Notes under the pieces: model-generated
Database searches by the model: none
Told to the model about the DNA's origin: nothing
Seen by the model: the letters and a program-made list of their open reading frames with translations, nothing else
In this document: piece after piece, positions 30,781 through 44,700 of the stretch
Numbering within the stretch: position 1 is the first letter of the stretch
How the letters are laid out: every line of letters begins with the position of its first letter
From: Closterium sp. Naga37s-1
Lineage: Eukaryota > Streptophyta > Zygnematophyceae > Desmidiales > Closteriaceae
Assembly (NCBI GenBank): GCA_947471745.1
Contig: CANJKZ010000435.1
Span: forward strand, 1-64,000
DNA: 64,000 bases
Direction of reading: 5' to 3'
Made by a program: the position numbers and the translations under genes

Positions 30781-32690
30781 GAAAAACGCTCGGAACGAGC
30801 GCTTCCACCCCCAAAACCCGGAAGGATCAGCACATGTGCAGGAAGTGCAGCAGTCGATCTTTATTCGCGAGCGCCGATGACCGATGATGCTCGCAACTCT
30901 CGCGCCCCCTTGCTGGCTTAGTAATAGGCCCAGACAAGCGCAACCACGTGACCCGGCGGAAGAAAAACGCTAAGAACGAACGTTTCCAGCCACAAAATGC
31001 GGAAGGACCCGCACATGTGCACGAAGTGCAGCAGGCGCTCTTCATTTGCGAACGCCGATGACCCATGATGCTCTCAACCCTCCCACGCCCTTGCTGGCTT
31101 GGTAAAAGGCCCAGACAAGCGCAGCCACGTGACCTAGCGGAAGAAAAACGCTCGGAACGAGCGCTTCCAGCCCCCAAATGCGGAAGGATCTGCACATGTG
31201 CAGGAAGTACAGCAGGCGTTCTTCACTCGCGAGCGTCGATGACCGATGATGCTCGCAACCCTCCCACGCCCTTGCTGGCTTGATAATAGGCCCAGCCAAA
31301 CGCAACCATGTGACCCGGCGGAAGAAAAACACTCGGAACGAACGCTTCCACCCCTAAAACGCCGAAGGATCTGCACATGTGCAGGAAGTGCAGCGCGAGC
31401 TCTTCATTCGCGAGCGCTGATGATCGATGACGCTCGCAACCCTCCCACGCCCTTGCTAGCTTGGTAATAGGCCCAGACAAGCGCAGCCACGTGACCCGGC
31501 GGAAGAAAAACGCTCGGAACGAGCGCCCAGCCCCAAAATGCGGAAGGATACACACATGTGGAGGAAGTGCAGCGGGCTCTCTTCATTCGCGAGCGCCAAT
31601 GACCGATGATGCTCGCAACCCTTCCATGCCCTTGTTAACTTGGTAATAGGACCAGATAAGCGCAGCCACGTGACCCGGCTAGAGAAAAACGCTCGGAACA
31701 AGCGCTTCCACCCCGAAAACGGGAAAGAATCGGCACGTTCTTCATTCGCGAGCGCCGATAACCGATGATGCTCGCAACCCTCCCACGCCCTTGCTGGCTT
31801 GGCAATAGGCCCAGACAAGTGCAGCCACGTGACCCGGCAGAATAAAAACGCTCGGAACGAGCGCTTCCAGCCCCAAAACGCGAAAGGATCCGCACATGTG
31901 CATAAAGTGCAGTGGGCGCTCTTCATTCGCGAGCGCCGATGACCGATGATGCTCGCAACCCTCCCACGACCTTGCTGGCTTGGTAAAAGGACCAGGCAAG
32001 CGCAGCCACATGACCCGGCGGAAGAAAAACGCTCGGAACGAGCGCTTCCAGCCCCAAAACGCGAAAGGATCCGCACATGTGCATGAAGTGCAGCGGTCGC
32101 TCTTCATTCGCGAGCGCCAATGACCGATGATGCTCGCAGCCCTCCCACGACCTTGCTGGCTTGGTAATAGGACCAGACAAGCGCAGCCACGTGACCCGGC
32201 GGAAGAAAAATGCTCGGAACGAGCGCTTCCACCCCCAAAACGCGAAAGGATCCGCACATGTGCAGGAAGTGCAGCGGGCGCTCTTCATTCGCGAGCGCCG
32301 ATGACCGATGATGCTCGCAACCACGCCCTTGCTGTCCTAGTAATAGGCCCAGACAAGCGCAGCCACGTGACCCGGCGGAAGAAAAACACTCAGAACGAGC
32401 GCTTCCACCCCAAAAACGCGGAAGGATCCGCACATGTGCAGGAAGTGCAGCGGGCGCTCTTCTTTAGGCAGCACCGATGACCGATGATGATCGCAACCCT
32501 CCCACGCCCTTGCAAGCTTGGTAATGGGCCCAGACAAGTGCAGCCACGTGACCCGGCAGAAGAGAAACGCTCGAAACGAGCGCTTCCACCCCCAAAACGT
32601 GGAAGGATCCGCACATGTGCAGGAACTGCAGCGGGCGCTCTTCATTCGCGAGCGTCGATGATCGATGATGCTCGCAACCCTCCCACGCCC
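30780..32690. repeat. 180-bp satellite, about 10 copies
   Basis: Tandem units of about 180 bp are recognised by gaccgatgatgctcgcaacc recurring near 30878, 31060, 31239, 31418, 31600, 31760, 31940, 32120, 32300, 32480 and 32660. Each unit holds a small perfect hairpin (cgctcg-gaa-cgagcg), cacatgtg, and usually ccacgtgacc. Copies differ by several percent. Because 180 is divisible by three, the minus strand shows overlapping repeat open frames; these are not genes. Confidence 0.93.
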
Positions 32691-32705
32691 TAAACCCTAA
32701 ACCCT
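32690..32705. repeat. Interstitial telomere-like motif at a satellite junction
   Basis: Two copies of CCCTAAA followed by CCCT sit exactly where the 180-bp satellite ends and the 28-bp satellite begins. CCCTAAA is the plant (Arabidopsis-type) telomere unit. Confidence 0.75.
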
Positions 32706-35700
32706 GATGGATAGCGGGAGAATGGGGCGGGGTGATGGAGAGCGGGAGAATGAGGTGGAGTGATGGAGAGCGGGAGAATGGGGCGTGGTGATGGAGAGAG
32801 GGAGAATGGTGCGGGGTGATGGCAAGAGGGAGAATGGGGCGGGGTGATGGCAAGAGAGAGAATGGGGCGGGGTGATGGAAAGCGGGAGAATGGGGCGGGA
32901 TGATGGAAAGCGGGAGAATGGGGTGGGGTGCTGGAAAGCGAGAGAATGGGGCGGGGTGATGGAAAGAGGTAGAATGGGGCGGGTGATGGAAAGCGGGAGA
33001 ATGGGGAGGGGTGATGGAGAGCGGGAGAATGGGGCGGGGTGAGGGAAAGCGGGAGAATGGGGCGGGGTGCTGGAAAGCGGGAGAATGGGGCGGGGTGATG
33101 GAAAACGGGAGAATGGGGCGGGGTGATGGAGAGCGGGAGAATGGGGCGGGGTGATGGAAAGCGGGAGAATGGGGCGGGGCGATGGAAAGAGGGAGAATGG
33201 GGCGGGGTGATGGAAAGAGGGAGAATGGGGCGGGTGATGGAAAGAGAGGGAATGGGGCGGGGTGATGGAAAGAGGGAGAATGGGGCGGGTGATGGAAAAC
33301 GGGAGAATGGGGCGGGGTGATAGAGAGCGGGAGAATGGGGCGGGGTGATGGAAAGCGGGGGAAAGGGGCGGGGTGCTGGAAAGCGGGAGAATGGGCCGGG
33401 GTGATGGAGAGCAGGAGAATGGGGCGGGGTGATGGAAAGCGGGAGAATGGGGCGGGGTGATGGAGAGGGGGAGAATGGGGCGGGGTGATGGCAAGAGGGA
33501 GAATAGGGCGGGGTGATGGCAAGAGGGAGAATGGGGCGGGGTGATGGAAAGTGGGAGAATGGGGCGGGGTGATGGAAAGAGGGAGAAAAGGGCGGGGTGA
33601 TGGAAAGAGAGGGAATGGGGCGGGGTGATGGAAAGCGGGAGAATGGGGCGGGGTGATGGAAAGCGGGAGAATGGGGCGGGGTGATGGAAGGAGGGAGAAC
33701 GGGGCGGGGTGATGGAAGGAGGGAGAATGGGGCGGGGTGATGGAAAGAGGGAGAATGGGGCGGGGTGATGGAAAGCGGGAGAATGGAGCGGGGTGATGGA
33801 AAGCGGGAGAATGGGGTGGGGTGATGGAAAGCGGGAGAATGGGGCGGGGTGATGGAAAGCCGGAGAATCGGGCGGGGTGATGGAAAGCGGGAGAATGGGG
33901 CGGGGTGATGGAAAGCGAGAGAATGGGGAGGGGTGATGGAAAGCGGGAGAATGGGGCGGGGTGATGGAAAGCGGGAGAATGGGGCGGGGTGATGGAAAGC
34001 GGGAGAATGGGGCGGGGTGATCGGAAGCGGGAGAATGGGGCGGGGTCATGGAAGCGGGAGAATGGGGCGGGGTAATGGAAGCGGGAGAATGGGGCGGGGT
34101 GATGGAAAGCGGGAGAATGGGGCGGGGTGATGGAAAGCGGGAGAATGGGGCGGGGTGATGGAAAGCGGGAGAATGGGGCGGGGTGATGGAAAGCGGGAGA
34201 ATGGGGCGGGGTGATGGAAAGCGGGAGAATGGGGCGGGGTGATGGAAAGCGGGAGAATGGGGCGGGGTGATGGAAAGCGGGAGAATGGGGCGGGGTGATG
34301 GAAGGAAGGAGAATGGGGCGGGGTGATGGAAGGAGGGAGAATGGGGCGGGGTGATGGAAGGCGGGAGAATGGGGCGCGGTGATGGAAAGCGGGAGAATGG
34401 GGCGCGGTGATGGAAAGCGGGAGAATGGGGCGGGGTGATGGAAAGCGGGAGAATGGGGCGGGGTGATGGAAAGCGGGAGAATGGGGCGCGGGTGATGGAA
34501 AGCGGGAGAATGGGGCGGGGTGATGGAAAGCGGGAGAATGGGGCGGGGTGATGGAAAGCGGGAGAATGGGGCGGGGTGATGGAAAGCGGGAGAATGGGGC
34601 GGGGTGATGGAAAGCGGGAGAATGGGGCGGGGTGATGGAAAGCGGGAGAATGGGGCGGGGTGATGGAAAGCGGGAGAATGGGGCGGGGTGATGGAAAGCG
34701 GGAGAATGGGGCGGGGTGATGGAAAGCGGGAGAATGGGGCGGGGTAATGGAAGCGGGAGAATGGGGCGGGGTGATGGAAAGCGGGAGAATGGGGCGGGGT
34801 GATGGAAAGCGGGAGAATGGGGCGGGGTGATGGAAAGAGGGAGATTTGGGCGGGGTGATGGAAAGAGGGAGAATGGGGCGGGGTGATGGAAAGAGGGAGA
34901 ATGGGGCTGGGTGATGGAAAGCTGGAGAATGGGGCGGGGTGATGGAAAGTGGGAGAATGGGGCGGGGTGATGGAAAGAGGGAGAAAAGGGCGGGGTGATG
35001 GAAAGAGAGGGAATGGGGCGGGGTGATGGAAAGCGGGAGAATGGGGCGGGGTGATGGAAAGCGGGAGAATGGGGCGGGGTGATGGAAAGCGGGAGAATGG
35101 GGCGGGGTGATGGAAGGAGGGAGAATGGGGCGGGGTGATGGAAGGAGGGAGAATGGGGCGGGGTGATGGAAAGAGGGAGAATGGGGCGGGGTGATGGAAA
35201 GCGGGAGAATGGAGCGGGGTGATGGAAAGCGGGAGAATGGGGCGGGGTGATGGAAAGCGGGAGAATGGGGCGGGGTGATGGAAAGCCGGAGAATCGGGCG
35301 GGGTGATGGAAAGCGGGAGAATGGGGCGGGGTGATGGAAAGCGAGAGAATGGGGAGGGGTGATGGAAAGCGGGAGAATGGGGCGGGGTGATGGAAAGCGG
35401 GAGAATGGGGCGGGGTGATGGAAAGCGGGAGAATGGGGCGGGGTGATCGGAAGCGGGAGAATGGGGCGGGGTCATGGAAGCGGGAGAATGGGGCGGGGTC
35501 ATGGAAGCGGGACAATGGGGCGGGGTGATGGAAAGCGGGAGAATGGGGCGGGGTGATGGAAAGCGGGAGAATGGGGCGGGGTGATGGAAAGTGGGAGAAT
35601 GGGGCGGGGTGATGGAAAGCGGGAGAATGGGGCGGGGTGATGGAAAGCGGGAGAATGGGGCGGGGTGATGGAAAGCGGGAGAATGGGGCGGGTGATGGAA

Positions 35701-38700
35701 AGCGGGAGAATGGGGCGGGGTGATGGAAAGCGGGAGAATGGGGCGGGGTAATGGAAAGCGGGAGAATGGGGCGGGGTGATGGAAAGCGGGAGAATGGGGC
35801 GGGGTGATGGAAAGCGGGAGAATGGGGCGGGGTGATGGAAAGAGGGAGATTTGGGCGGGGTGATGGAAAGAGGGAGAATGGGGCGGGGTGATGGAAAGAG
35901 GGAGAATGGGGCTGGGTGATGGAAAGCTGGAGAATGGGGCGGGGCGATGGAAAGTGGGAGAATGGGGCGGGGTGATGGAAAGAGGGAGAAAAGGGCGGGG
36001 TGATGGAAAGAGAGGGAATGGGGCGGGGTGATGGAAAGCGGGAGAATGGGGCGGGGTGATGGAAAGCGGGAGAATGGGGCGGGGTGATGGAAGGAGGGAG
36101 AATGGGGCGGGGTGATGGAAGGAGGGAGAATGGGGCGGGGTGATGGAAAGAGGGAGAATGGGGCGGGGTGATGGAAAGCGGGAGAATGGAGCGGGGTGAT
36201 GGAAAGCGGGAGAATGGGGCGGGGTGATGGAAAGCGGGAGAATGGGGCGGGGTGATGGAAAGCCGGAGAATCGGGCGGGGTGATGGAAAGCGGGAGAATG
36301 GGGCGGGGTGATGGAAAGCGAGAGAATGGGGAGGGGTGATGGAAAGCGGGAGAATGGGGCGGGGTGATGGAAAGCGGGAGAATGGGGCGGGGTGATGGAA
36401 AGCGGGAGAATGGGGCGGGGTGATCGGAAGCGGGAGAATGGGGCGGGGTCATGGAAGCGGGAGAATGGGGCGGGGTAATGGAAGCGGGAGAATGGGGCGG
36501 GGTGATGGAAAGCGGGAGAATGGGGCGGGGTGATGGAAAGCGGGAGAATGGGGCGGGGTGATGGAAAGCGGGAGAATGGGGCGGGGTGATGGAAAGCGGG
36601 AGAATGGGGCGGGGTGATGGAAAGCGGGAGAATGGGGCGGGGTGATGGAAAGCGGGAGAATGGGGCGGGGTGATGGAAAGCGGGAGAATGGGGCGGGGTG
36701 ATGGAAGGAAGGAGAATGGGGCGGGGTGATGGAAGGCGGGAGAATGGGGCGCGGTGATGGAAAGCGGGAGAATGGGGCGCGGTGATGGAAAGCGGGAGAA
36801 TGGGGCGGGGTGATGGAAAGCGGGAGAATGGGGCGGGGTGATGGAAAGCGGGAGAATGGGGCGCGATGATGGAAAGCGGGAGAATGGGGCGGGGTGATGG
36901 AAAGCGGGAGAATGGGGCGGGGTGATGGAAAGCGGGAGAATGGGGCGGGGTGATGGAAAGCGGGAGAATGGGGCGGGGTGATGGAAAGCGGGAGAATGGG
37001 GCGGGGTGATGGAAAGCGGGAGAATGGGGCGGGGTGATGGAAAGCGGGAGAATGGGGCGGGGTGATCGAAAGCGGGAGAATGGGGCGGGGTAATGGAAGC
37101 GGGAGAATGGGGCGGGGTGATGGAAAGCGGGAGAATGGGGCGGGGTGATGGAAAGCGGGAGAATGGGGCGGGGTGATGGAAAGAGGGAGATTTGGGCGGG
37201 GTGATGGAAAGAGGGAGAATGGGGCGGGGTGATGGAAAGAGGGAGAATGGGGCTGGGTGATGGAAAGCTGGAGAATGGGGCGGGGTGATGGAAAGAGGGA
37301 GAATGGGGCTGGGTGATGGAAAGCTGGAGAATGGGGCGGGGTGGTGGAAAGCGGGAGAATGGGGCGGGGTGATAGAAAGCGGGAGAATGGGGCGGGGTGA
37401 TGGAAAGCGGGAGAATGGGGCGAGGTGATGGAAAGCGGGAGAATGGGGCGGGGTGATGGAAAGCGGGAGAATGGGGCGGGGTGATGGAAAGCGGGAGAAT
37501 GGGGCGGGGTGATGGAAAGCGGTCGATTGGGGCGGGTTGATGGAAAGAGGGAGAATGGGGCGGGGTGATGGAAAGCGGGAGAATGGAGCGGGGTGATGGA
37601 ATGCGGGAGAATGGGGCGGGGTGATGGAAAGCGGGAGAATGGGGCGGGGTGATGGAAAGCCGGAGAATCGGGCGGGGTGATGGAAAGCGGGAGAATGGGG
37701 CGGGGTGATGGAAAGCGAGAGAATGGGGAGGGGTGATGGAAAGCGGGAGAATGGGGCGGGGTGATGGAAAGCGGGAGAATGGGGCGCGGTGATGGAAAGC
37801 GGGAGAATGGGGCGGGGTGATCGGAAGCGGGAGAATGGGGCGGGGTCATGGAAGCGGGAGAATGGGGCGGGGTAATGGAAGCGGGAGAATGGGGCGGGGT
37901 GATGGAAAGCGGGAGAATGGGGCGGGGTGATGGAAAGCGGGAGAATGGGGCGGGGTGATGGAAAGCGGGAGAATGGGGCGGGGTGATGGAAAGCGGGAGA
38001 ATGGGGCTGGGTGATGGAAAGCGGGAGAATGGGGCGGGGTGATGGAAGGAAGGAGAATGGGGCGGGGTGATGGAAGGAGGGAGAATTGGGCGGGGTGATG
38101 GAAGGCGGGAGAATGGGGCGCGATGATGGAAAGCGGGAGAATGGGGCGCGGTGATGGAAAGCGGGAGAATGGGGCGGGGTGATGGAAAGCGGGAGAATGG
38201 GGCGGGGTGATGGAAAGCGGGAGAATGGGGCGCGGTGATGGATAGCGGGAGAATGGGGCGGGGTGATGGAAAGCGGGAGAATGGGGCGGGGTGATGGAAA
38301 GCGGGAGAATGGGGCGGGGTGATGGAAAGCGGGAGAATGGGGCGGGGTGATGGAAAGCGGGAGAATGGGGCGGGGTGATGGAAAGCGGGAGAATGGGGCG
38401 GGGTGATGGAAAGCGGGAGAATGGGGCGGGGTGATCGAAAGCGGGAGAATGGGGCGGGGTAATGGAAGCGGGAGAATGGGGCGGGGTGATGGAAAGCGGG
38501 AGAATGGGGCGGGGTGATGGAAAGCGGGAGAATGGGGCGGGGTTATGGAAAGAGGGAGATTTGGGCGGGGTGATGGAAAGAGGGAGAATGGGGCGGGGTG
38601 ATGGAAAGAGGGAGAATGGGGCTGGGTGATGGAAAGCTGGAGAATGGGGCGGGGTGGTGGAAAGCGGGAGAATGGGGCGGGGTGATGGAAAGAGGGAGAA

Positions 38701-41700
38701 TGGGGCTGGGTGATGGAAAGCTGGAGAATGGGGCGGGGTGGTGGAAAGCGGGAGAATGGGGCGGGGTGATAGAAAGCGGGAGACTAGGGCTGGGGGATGG
38801 AAAGAGGGAGAATGGGGCGGGGTGATGGAAAGCGGTCGATTGGGGCGGGGTGATGGAAAGAGGGAGAATGGGGTGGGGTGATGGAAAGCGGGAGAATGGG
38901 GCGGGGTGATGGAAAGCGGGAGAATGGGACGGGGTGATGGAAAGCGGGAGAATGGGGTGGGGTGATGGAAAGAGGGAGATTGGGGCGGGGTGATGGAGAG
39001 CGGGAGAATGGGGCGGGGTGATGGAAATCGGGAGAATGGGGCGGGGTGATGGAAGGAGGGAGAATGGGGCGAGGTGATGGAAAGCGGGAGAATGGGGCGG
39101 GGTGATGGAAAGCGGAAGAATGGGGAGGGGTGATGGAAAGCGGGAGAATGAGGCGGGGTGATGGAAAGCGGGAGAATGGGCGGGGCGATGGAAAGAGGGA
39201 GAATGGGGCGGGGTGATGGAAAGAGGGAGAATGGTGCGGAATGATGTAAAGCGGGAGAACGGGGCGGGGCGATGGAAAGCGAGAGAATGGGGTGGGGCGA
39301 TGGAAAGAGGGAGAATGGGGCGGGGTGATGGAAAGCGGGAGAACAGGGTGGGGTGATGGAAAGCGGGAGACTGGGGTGGGATGATGGAAAGCGGGAGAAT
39401 GGGGCTGGGTGATGGAAAGCGGGGGCATGGGGTTGGGTGATGGAAAGCGGGAGAATGGGGCTGGGTGATGGAAAGAGGGAGAATGGGGCGGTGTGATGGA
39501 AAGAGAGAGAATGGAGCTGGGTGATGGAAAGAGGGAGAATGGGGCTGGGTGATGGAAAGAGGGAGAATGGGGCGGTGTGATGGAAAGAGAGAGAATGGGG
39601 CGGGGTGATTGAAAGAGGTAGAATGGGGCTGGGTGATGGAAAGCGGGAGAATGGGGCTGGATGATGGAAAGAGGGAGAATGGGGCGGTGTGATGGAAAGA
39701 GAGAGAATGGGGCTGGGTGATGGAAAGAGGGAGAATGGGGCTGGGTGATGGAAAGAGGGAGAACGGGGCGGGGTGATGGAAAGAGGGAGAATGGGGCGGG
39801 GTGATGGAAAGCGGTCGATCGGGGCGGGGTGATGGAAAGAAGGAGAATGTGGCGGGGGTGATGGAAAGCGGGAGAATGGGGCGGGGTGATGGAAAGCGGG
39901 AGAATGGGGCGGGGTGATGGAAAGCGGGAGAATGGGGCGGGGTGATGGAAAGCGGGAGAATGGGGCGGGGTGATGGAAAGCGGGAGAATGGGGCGGGGTG
40001 ATGGAAAGAGGGAGATTTGGGCGGGCTGATGGAAAGAGGGAGAATGGGGCGGGGTGATGGAAAGAGGGAGAATGGGGCTGGGTGATGGAAAGCGGAGAAT
40101 GGGGCGGGGTGGTGGAAAGCGGGAGAATAGGGCGGGGTGATAGAAAGCGGGAGACTGGGGCTGGGGGATGGAAAGAGGGAGAATGGGGCGGGGTGATGGA
40201 AAGCGGTCGATTGGGGCGGGGTGATGGAAAGAGGGAGAATGGGGCGGGGTGATGGAAAGCGGGAGAATGGGACGGGGTGATGGAAAGCGGGAGAATGGGG
40301 TGGGGTGATGGAAAGAGGGAGATTGGGGCGGGGTGATGGAAAGCGGGAGAATGGGGCGGGGTGATGGAAATCGGGAGAATGGGGCGGGGTGATGGAAGGA
40401 GGGAGAATGGGGCGAGGTGATGGAAAGCGGGAGAATGGGGCGGGGTGATGGAAAGCGGAAGAATGGGGAGGGGTGATGGAAAGCGGGAGAATGAGGCGGG
40501 GTGATGGAAAGCGGGAGAATGGGCGGGGCGATGGAAAGAGGGAGAATGGGGCGGGGTGATGGAAAGAGGGAGAATGATGCGGAATGATGTAAAGCGGGAG
40601 AACGGGGCGGGGCGATGGAAAGCGAGAGAATGGGGTGGGGCGATGGAAAGAGGGAGAATGGGGCAGGGTGATGGAAAGCGGGAGAACAGGATGGGGTGAT
40701 GGAAAGCGGGAGAATGGGGTGGGGTGATGGAAAGCGGGAGAATGGGGCTGGGTGATGGAAAGCGGGGGCATGGGGTTGGGTGATGGAAAGCGGGAGAATG
40801 GGGCTGGGTGATGGAAAGAGGGAGAATGGGGCGGTGTGATGGAAAGAGAGAGAATGGGGCTGGGTGATGGAAAGAGGGAGAATGGGGCTGGGTGATGGAA
40901 AGAGGGAGAATGGGGCGGTGTGATGGAAAGAGAGAGAATGGGGCGGGGTGATTGAAAGAGGTAGAATGGGGCTGGGTGATGGAAAGCGGGAGAATGGGGC
41001 TGGGTGATGGAAAGAGGGAGAATGGGGCGGTGTGATGGAAAGAGAGAGAATGGGGCGGGGTGATTGAAAGAGGTAGAATGGGGCTGGGTGATGGAAAGCG
41101 GGAGAATGGGGCTGGGTGATGGAAAGAGGGAGAATGGCGCAGTGTGATGGAAAGAGAGAGAATGGGGCTGGGTGATGGAAAGAGGGAGAATGGTGCGGGG
41201 TGATGGAAAGAGGGAGAACGGGGCGGGGTGATGGAAAGAGGGAGAATGGGGCGGGGTGATGGAAAGCGGGAGAATGGGACGGGGTGATGGAAAGCGGGAG
41301 AATGGGGTGGGGTGATGGAAAGCGGGAGAATGGGACGGGGTGATGGAAAGCGGGAGAATGGGGTGGGGTGATGGAAAGACGGAGATTGGGGCGGGGTGAT
41401 GGAAAGCGGGAGAATGGGGCGGGGTGATGGAAATCGGGAGAATGGGGCGGGGTGATGGAAGGAGGGAGAATGGGGCGAGGTGATGGAAAGTGGGAGAATG
41501 GGGCGGGGTGATGGAAAGCGGAAGAATGGGGAGGGGTGATGGAAAGCGGGAGAATGACGCGGGGTGATGGAAAGCGGGAGAATGGGCGGGGCGATGGAAA
41601 GAGGGAGAATGGGGCGGGGTGATGGAAAGAGGGAGAATGGTGCGGAATGATGTAAAGCAGGAGAACGGGGCGGGGCGATGGAAAGAGGGAGAATGGGGCG

Positions 41701-44700
41701 GGGTGATGGAAAGTGGGAGAACAGGGTGGGGTGATGGAAAGCGGGAGAATGGGGTGGGGTGATGAAAAGCGGGAGAATGGGGCTGGGTGATGGAAAGCGG
41801 GGGCATGGGGTTGGGTGATGGAAAGAGGGAGAATGGGGCGAGGTGTTTGAAAGAGGTAGAATGGGGCTGGGTGATGGAAAGCGGGAGAATGGGGCTGGGT
41901 GATGGAAAGAGGGAGAATGGGGCGGTGTGATGGAAAGAGAGAGAATGGGGCTGGGTGATGGAGAGAGGGAGAATGGGGCGGGGTGATGGAAAGAGGGAGA
42001 ACGGGGCGGGGTGATGGAAAGAGGGAGAATGGGGCGGGGTGATGGATAGCGGTCGATCGGGGCGGGGTGATGGAAAGAAGGAGAATGTGGCGAGGTGATG
42101 GAAAGCGGGAGAATGGGGCAGGGTGATGGAAAGCGGGAGAATGGGGCGGGGTGATGGAAAGCGGGAGAATGGGGCGGGGTGATGGAAAGCGGGAGAATGG
42201 GGCAGGGTGATGGAAAGAGGGAGATTTCGGCGGGGTGATGGAAAAAGGGAGAATGGGGCGGGGTGATGGAAAGAGTGAGAATGGGGCTGGGTGATGGAAA
42301 GCGGGATAATGGGGTGGGGTGGTGGAAAGCGGGAGAATGGGGCGGGGTGATAGAAAGCGGGAGATTGGGGCTGGGGGATGGAAAGAGGGAGAATGGGGCG
42401 GGGTGATGGAAAGCGGTTGATTGGGGCGGGGTGATGGAAAGAGGGAGAATGGGGCGGGGTGATGGAAAGCGGGAGAATGGGGCGGGGTGATGGAAAGCGG
42501 GAGAATGGGACGGGGTGATGGAAAGCGGGAGAATGGGGTGGGGTGATGGAAAGAGGGAGATTGGGGCGGGGTGATGGAAAGCGGGAGAATGGGGCGGGGT
42601 GATGGAAATCGGGAGAATTGGGCGGGGTGATGGAAGGAGGGAGAGTGGGGCGGGGTGATGGAAAGCGGGAGAATGGGGCGGGGTGATGGAAAGCGGAAGA
42701 ATGGGGAGGGGTGATGGAAAGCGGGAGAATGAGGCGGGGTGATGGAAAGCGGGAGAATGGGCGGGGCGATGGAAAGAGGGAGAATGGGGCGGGGTGTTGG
42801 AAAGCGGGAGAATGGGGCGGGGCGATGGAAAGCGGGAGAATGGGGCGGGGCGATTGAAAGCGGGAGAATGGGGCGGGGTGATGGAAAGCGGGAGAATGTG
42901 GCGGGGTGATGGAAAGAGGGAGAATGGGACCGGGTGATGGAAAGAGGGAGAATGGGGCGGGGTGATGGAAAGAGGGAGAGTGGGGCTGGGTGATGGAAAG
43001 CGGGAGAATGGGGCTGGGTGATGGAAAGAGGGAGAATGGGGCATGTGATGGAAAGATGGAGAATGGGGCGGGGTGATGGAAAGCGGGAGAATGGGGCAGG
43101 GTGATGGAAAGAGGGAGAATGGGGCGGGATGATGGAAAGCGGGAGAATGGGGCGGGGTGATGGAAAGAGGGAGAATGGGGCGGGGTGATGGAAAGCGGGA
43201 GAATGGGGCGGGGTGATGGAAAGCAGGAGAATGGGGCGGGGTGATGGAAAGCGGGAGAATGGGGCGGGGCGATGGAAAGCGGGAGAATGGGGCGGGGCGA
43301 TGGAAAGCGGGAGAATGGGGCGGGGCGATGGAAAGCGGGAGAATGGGGTGGGCGATGGAAAGAGGGTGAATGAGGCGGGGTGATGGAAAGTGGGAGAATG
43401 GGGCGGGGTGATGGAAAGAGGGAGAATGGGGCAGGGTGATGGAAAGCGGAAGAATGGGGAGGGGTGATGGAAAGCAGGAGAATGAGGCGGGGTGATGGAA
43501 AGCGGGAGAATAAGTCGGGGTGATGGAAAGTGGGAGAATGGGGCGGGGTGATGGAAAGATGGAGAATGGGTCGGGGTGATGGAAAGCGGGAGAATGGGGC
43601 GGGGTGATGGAAAGCGGGAGAATGGGGCGGGGTGATGGAAAGAGGGAGAATGGGGCGGGGTGATGGAAAGCGGGAGAATGGGGCGGGGTGATGGAAAGCG
43701 GGAGAATGGGGCGGGGTGATGGAAAGCGGGAGAATGGGGCGGGGCGATGGAAAGCGGGAGAATGGGGCGGGGCGATGGAAAGCGGGAGAACGGGGCGGGG
43801 TGATGGAAAGCGGGAGAACGGGGCGGGGTGATGGAAAGCGGGAGAACGGGGCGGGGTGATGGAAAGCGGGAGAACGGGGCGGGGTGATGGAAAGCGGGAG
43901 AACGGGGCGGGGTGATGGAATGCGGGAGAATGGGGCGGGGTGATGGAAAGAGGGAGAACGGTGCGGAATGATGTAAAGCGGGAGAACGGGGCGGGGCGAT
44001 GGAAAGCGGGCGAATGGGGTGGGGCGATGGAAAGAGGGAGAATGGGGCGGGGTGATGGAAAGCGGGAGAACGGGGTGGGGTGAAGGAAAGCGGGAGAATG
44101 GGGTGGGGTGATGGAAAGCGGGAGAATGGGGCTGGGTGATGAAAAGCGGGGGATGGGGCTGGGTGATGGAAAGAGGGAGAATGGGGCGGGGTGATTGAAA
44201 GAGGTAGAATGGGGCTGGGTGATGGAAAGCGGGAGAATGGGGTTGGGTGATGGAAAGAGGGAGAATGGGGCGGTGTGATGGAAAGAGAGAGAATGGGGCT
44301 AGGTGATGGAAAGAGGGAGAATGGGGCGGGGTGATGGAAAGAGGGAGAATGGGGCGGGGTGATGGAAAGAGGGAGAATGGGGCGGGGTGATAAAAAGCGG
44401 TCGATCGGGGCGGGGTGATGGAAAGAAGGAGAATGTGGCGGGGTGATGGAAAGCGGGAGAATGGGGCGGGGTGATAGAAAGCGGGAGAATGGGGCGGGGT
44501 GGTGGAAAGCGGGAGAATGGGGCGGGGTGATGGAAAGCGGGAGAATGGGGCGGGGTGATGGAAAGAGGGAGATTTGGGCGGGGTGATGGAAAGAGGGAGA
44601 ATGGGGCGGGGTGATGGAAAGAGGGAGAATGGGGCTGGGCGATGGAAAGCGGGAGAATGGGGCGGGGTGGTGGAATGCGGGAGAATGGGGCGGGGTGATA

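Noticed and set aside
30780-32690. Overlapping minus-strand frames (GCACLGLLPSQQGRG type) as a repeat protein family
   Set aside because: They follow the 180-bp satellite, whose length is divisible by three; no coding constraint visible.
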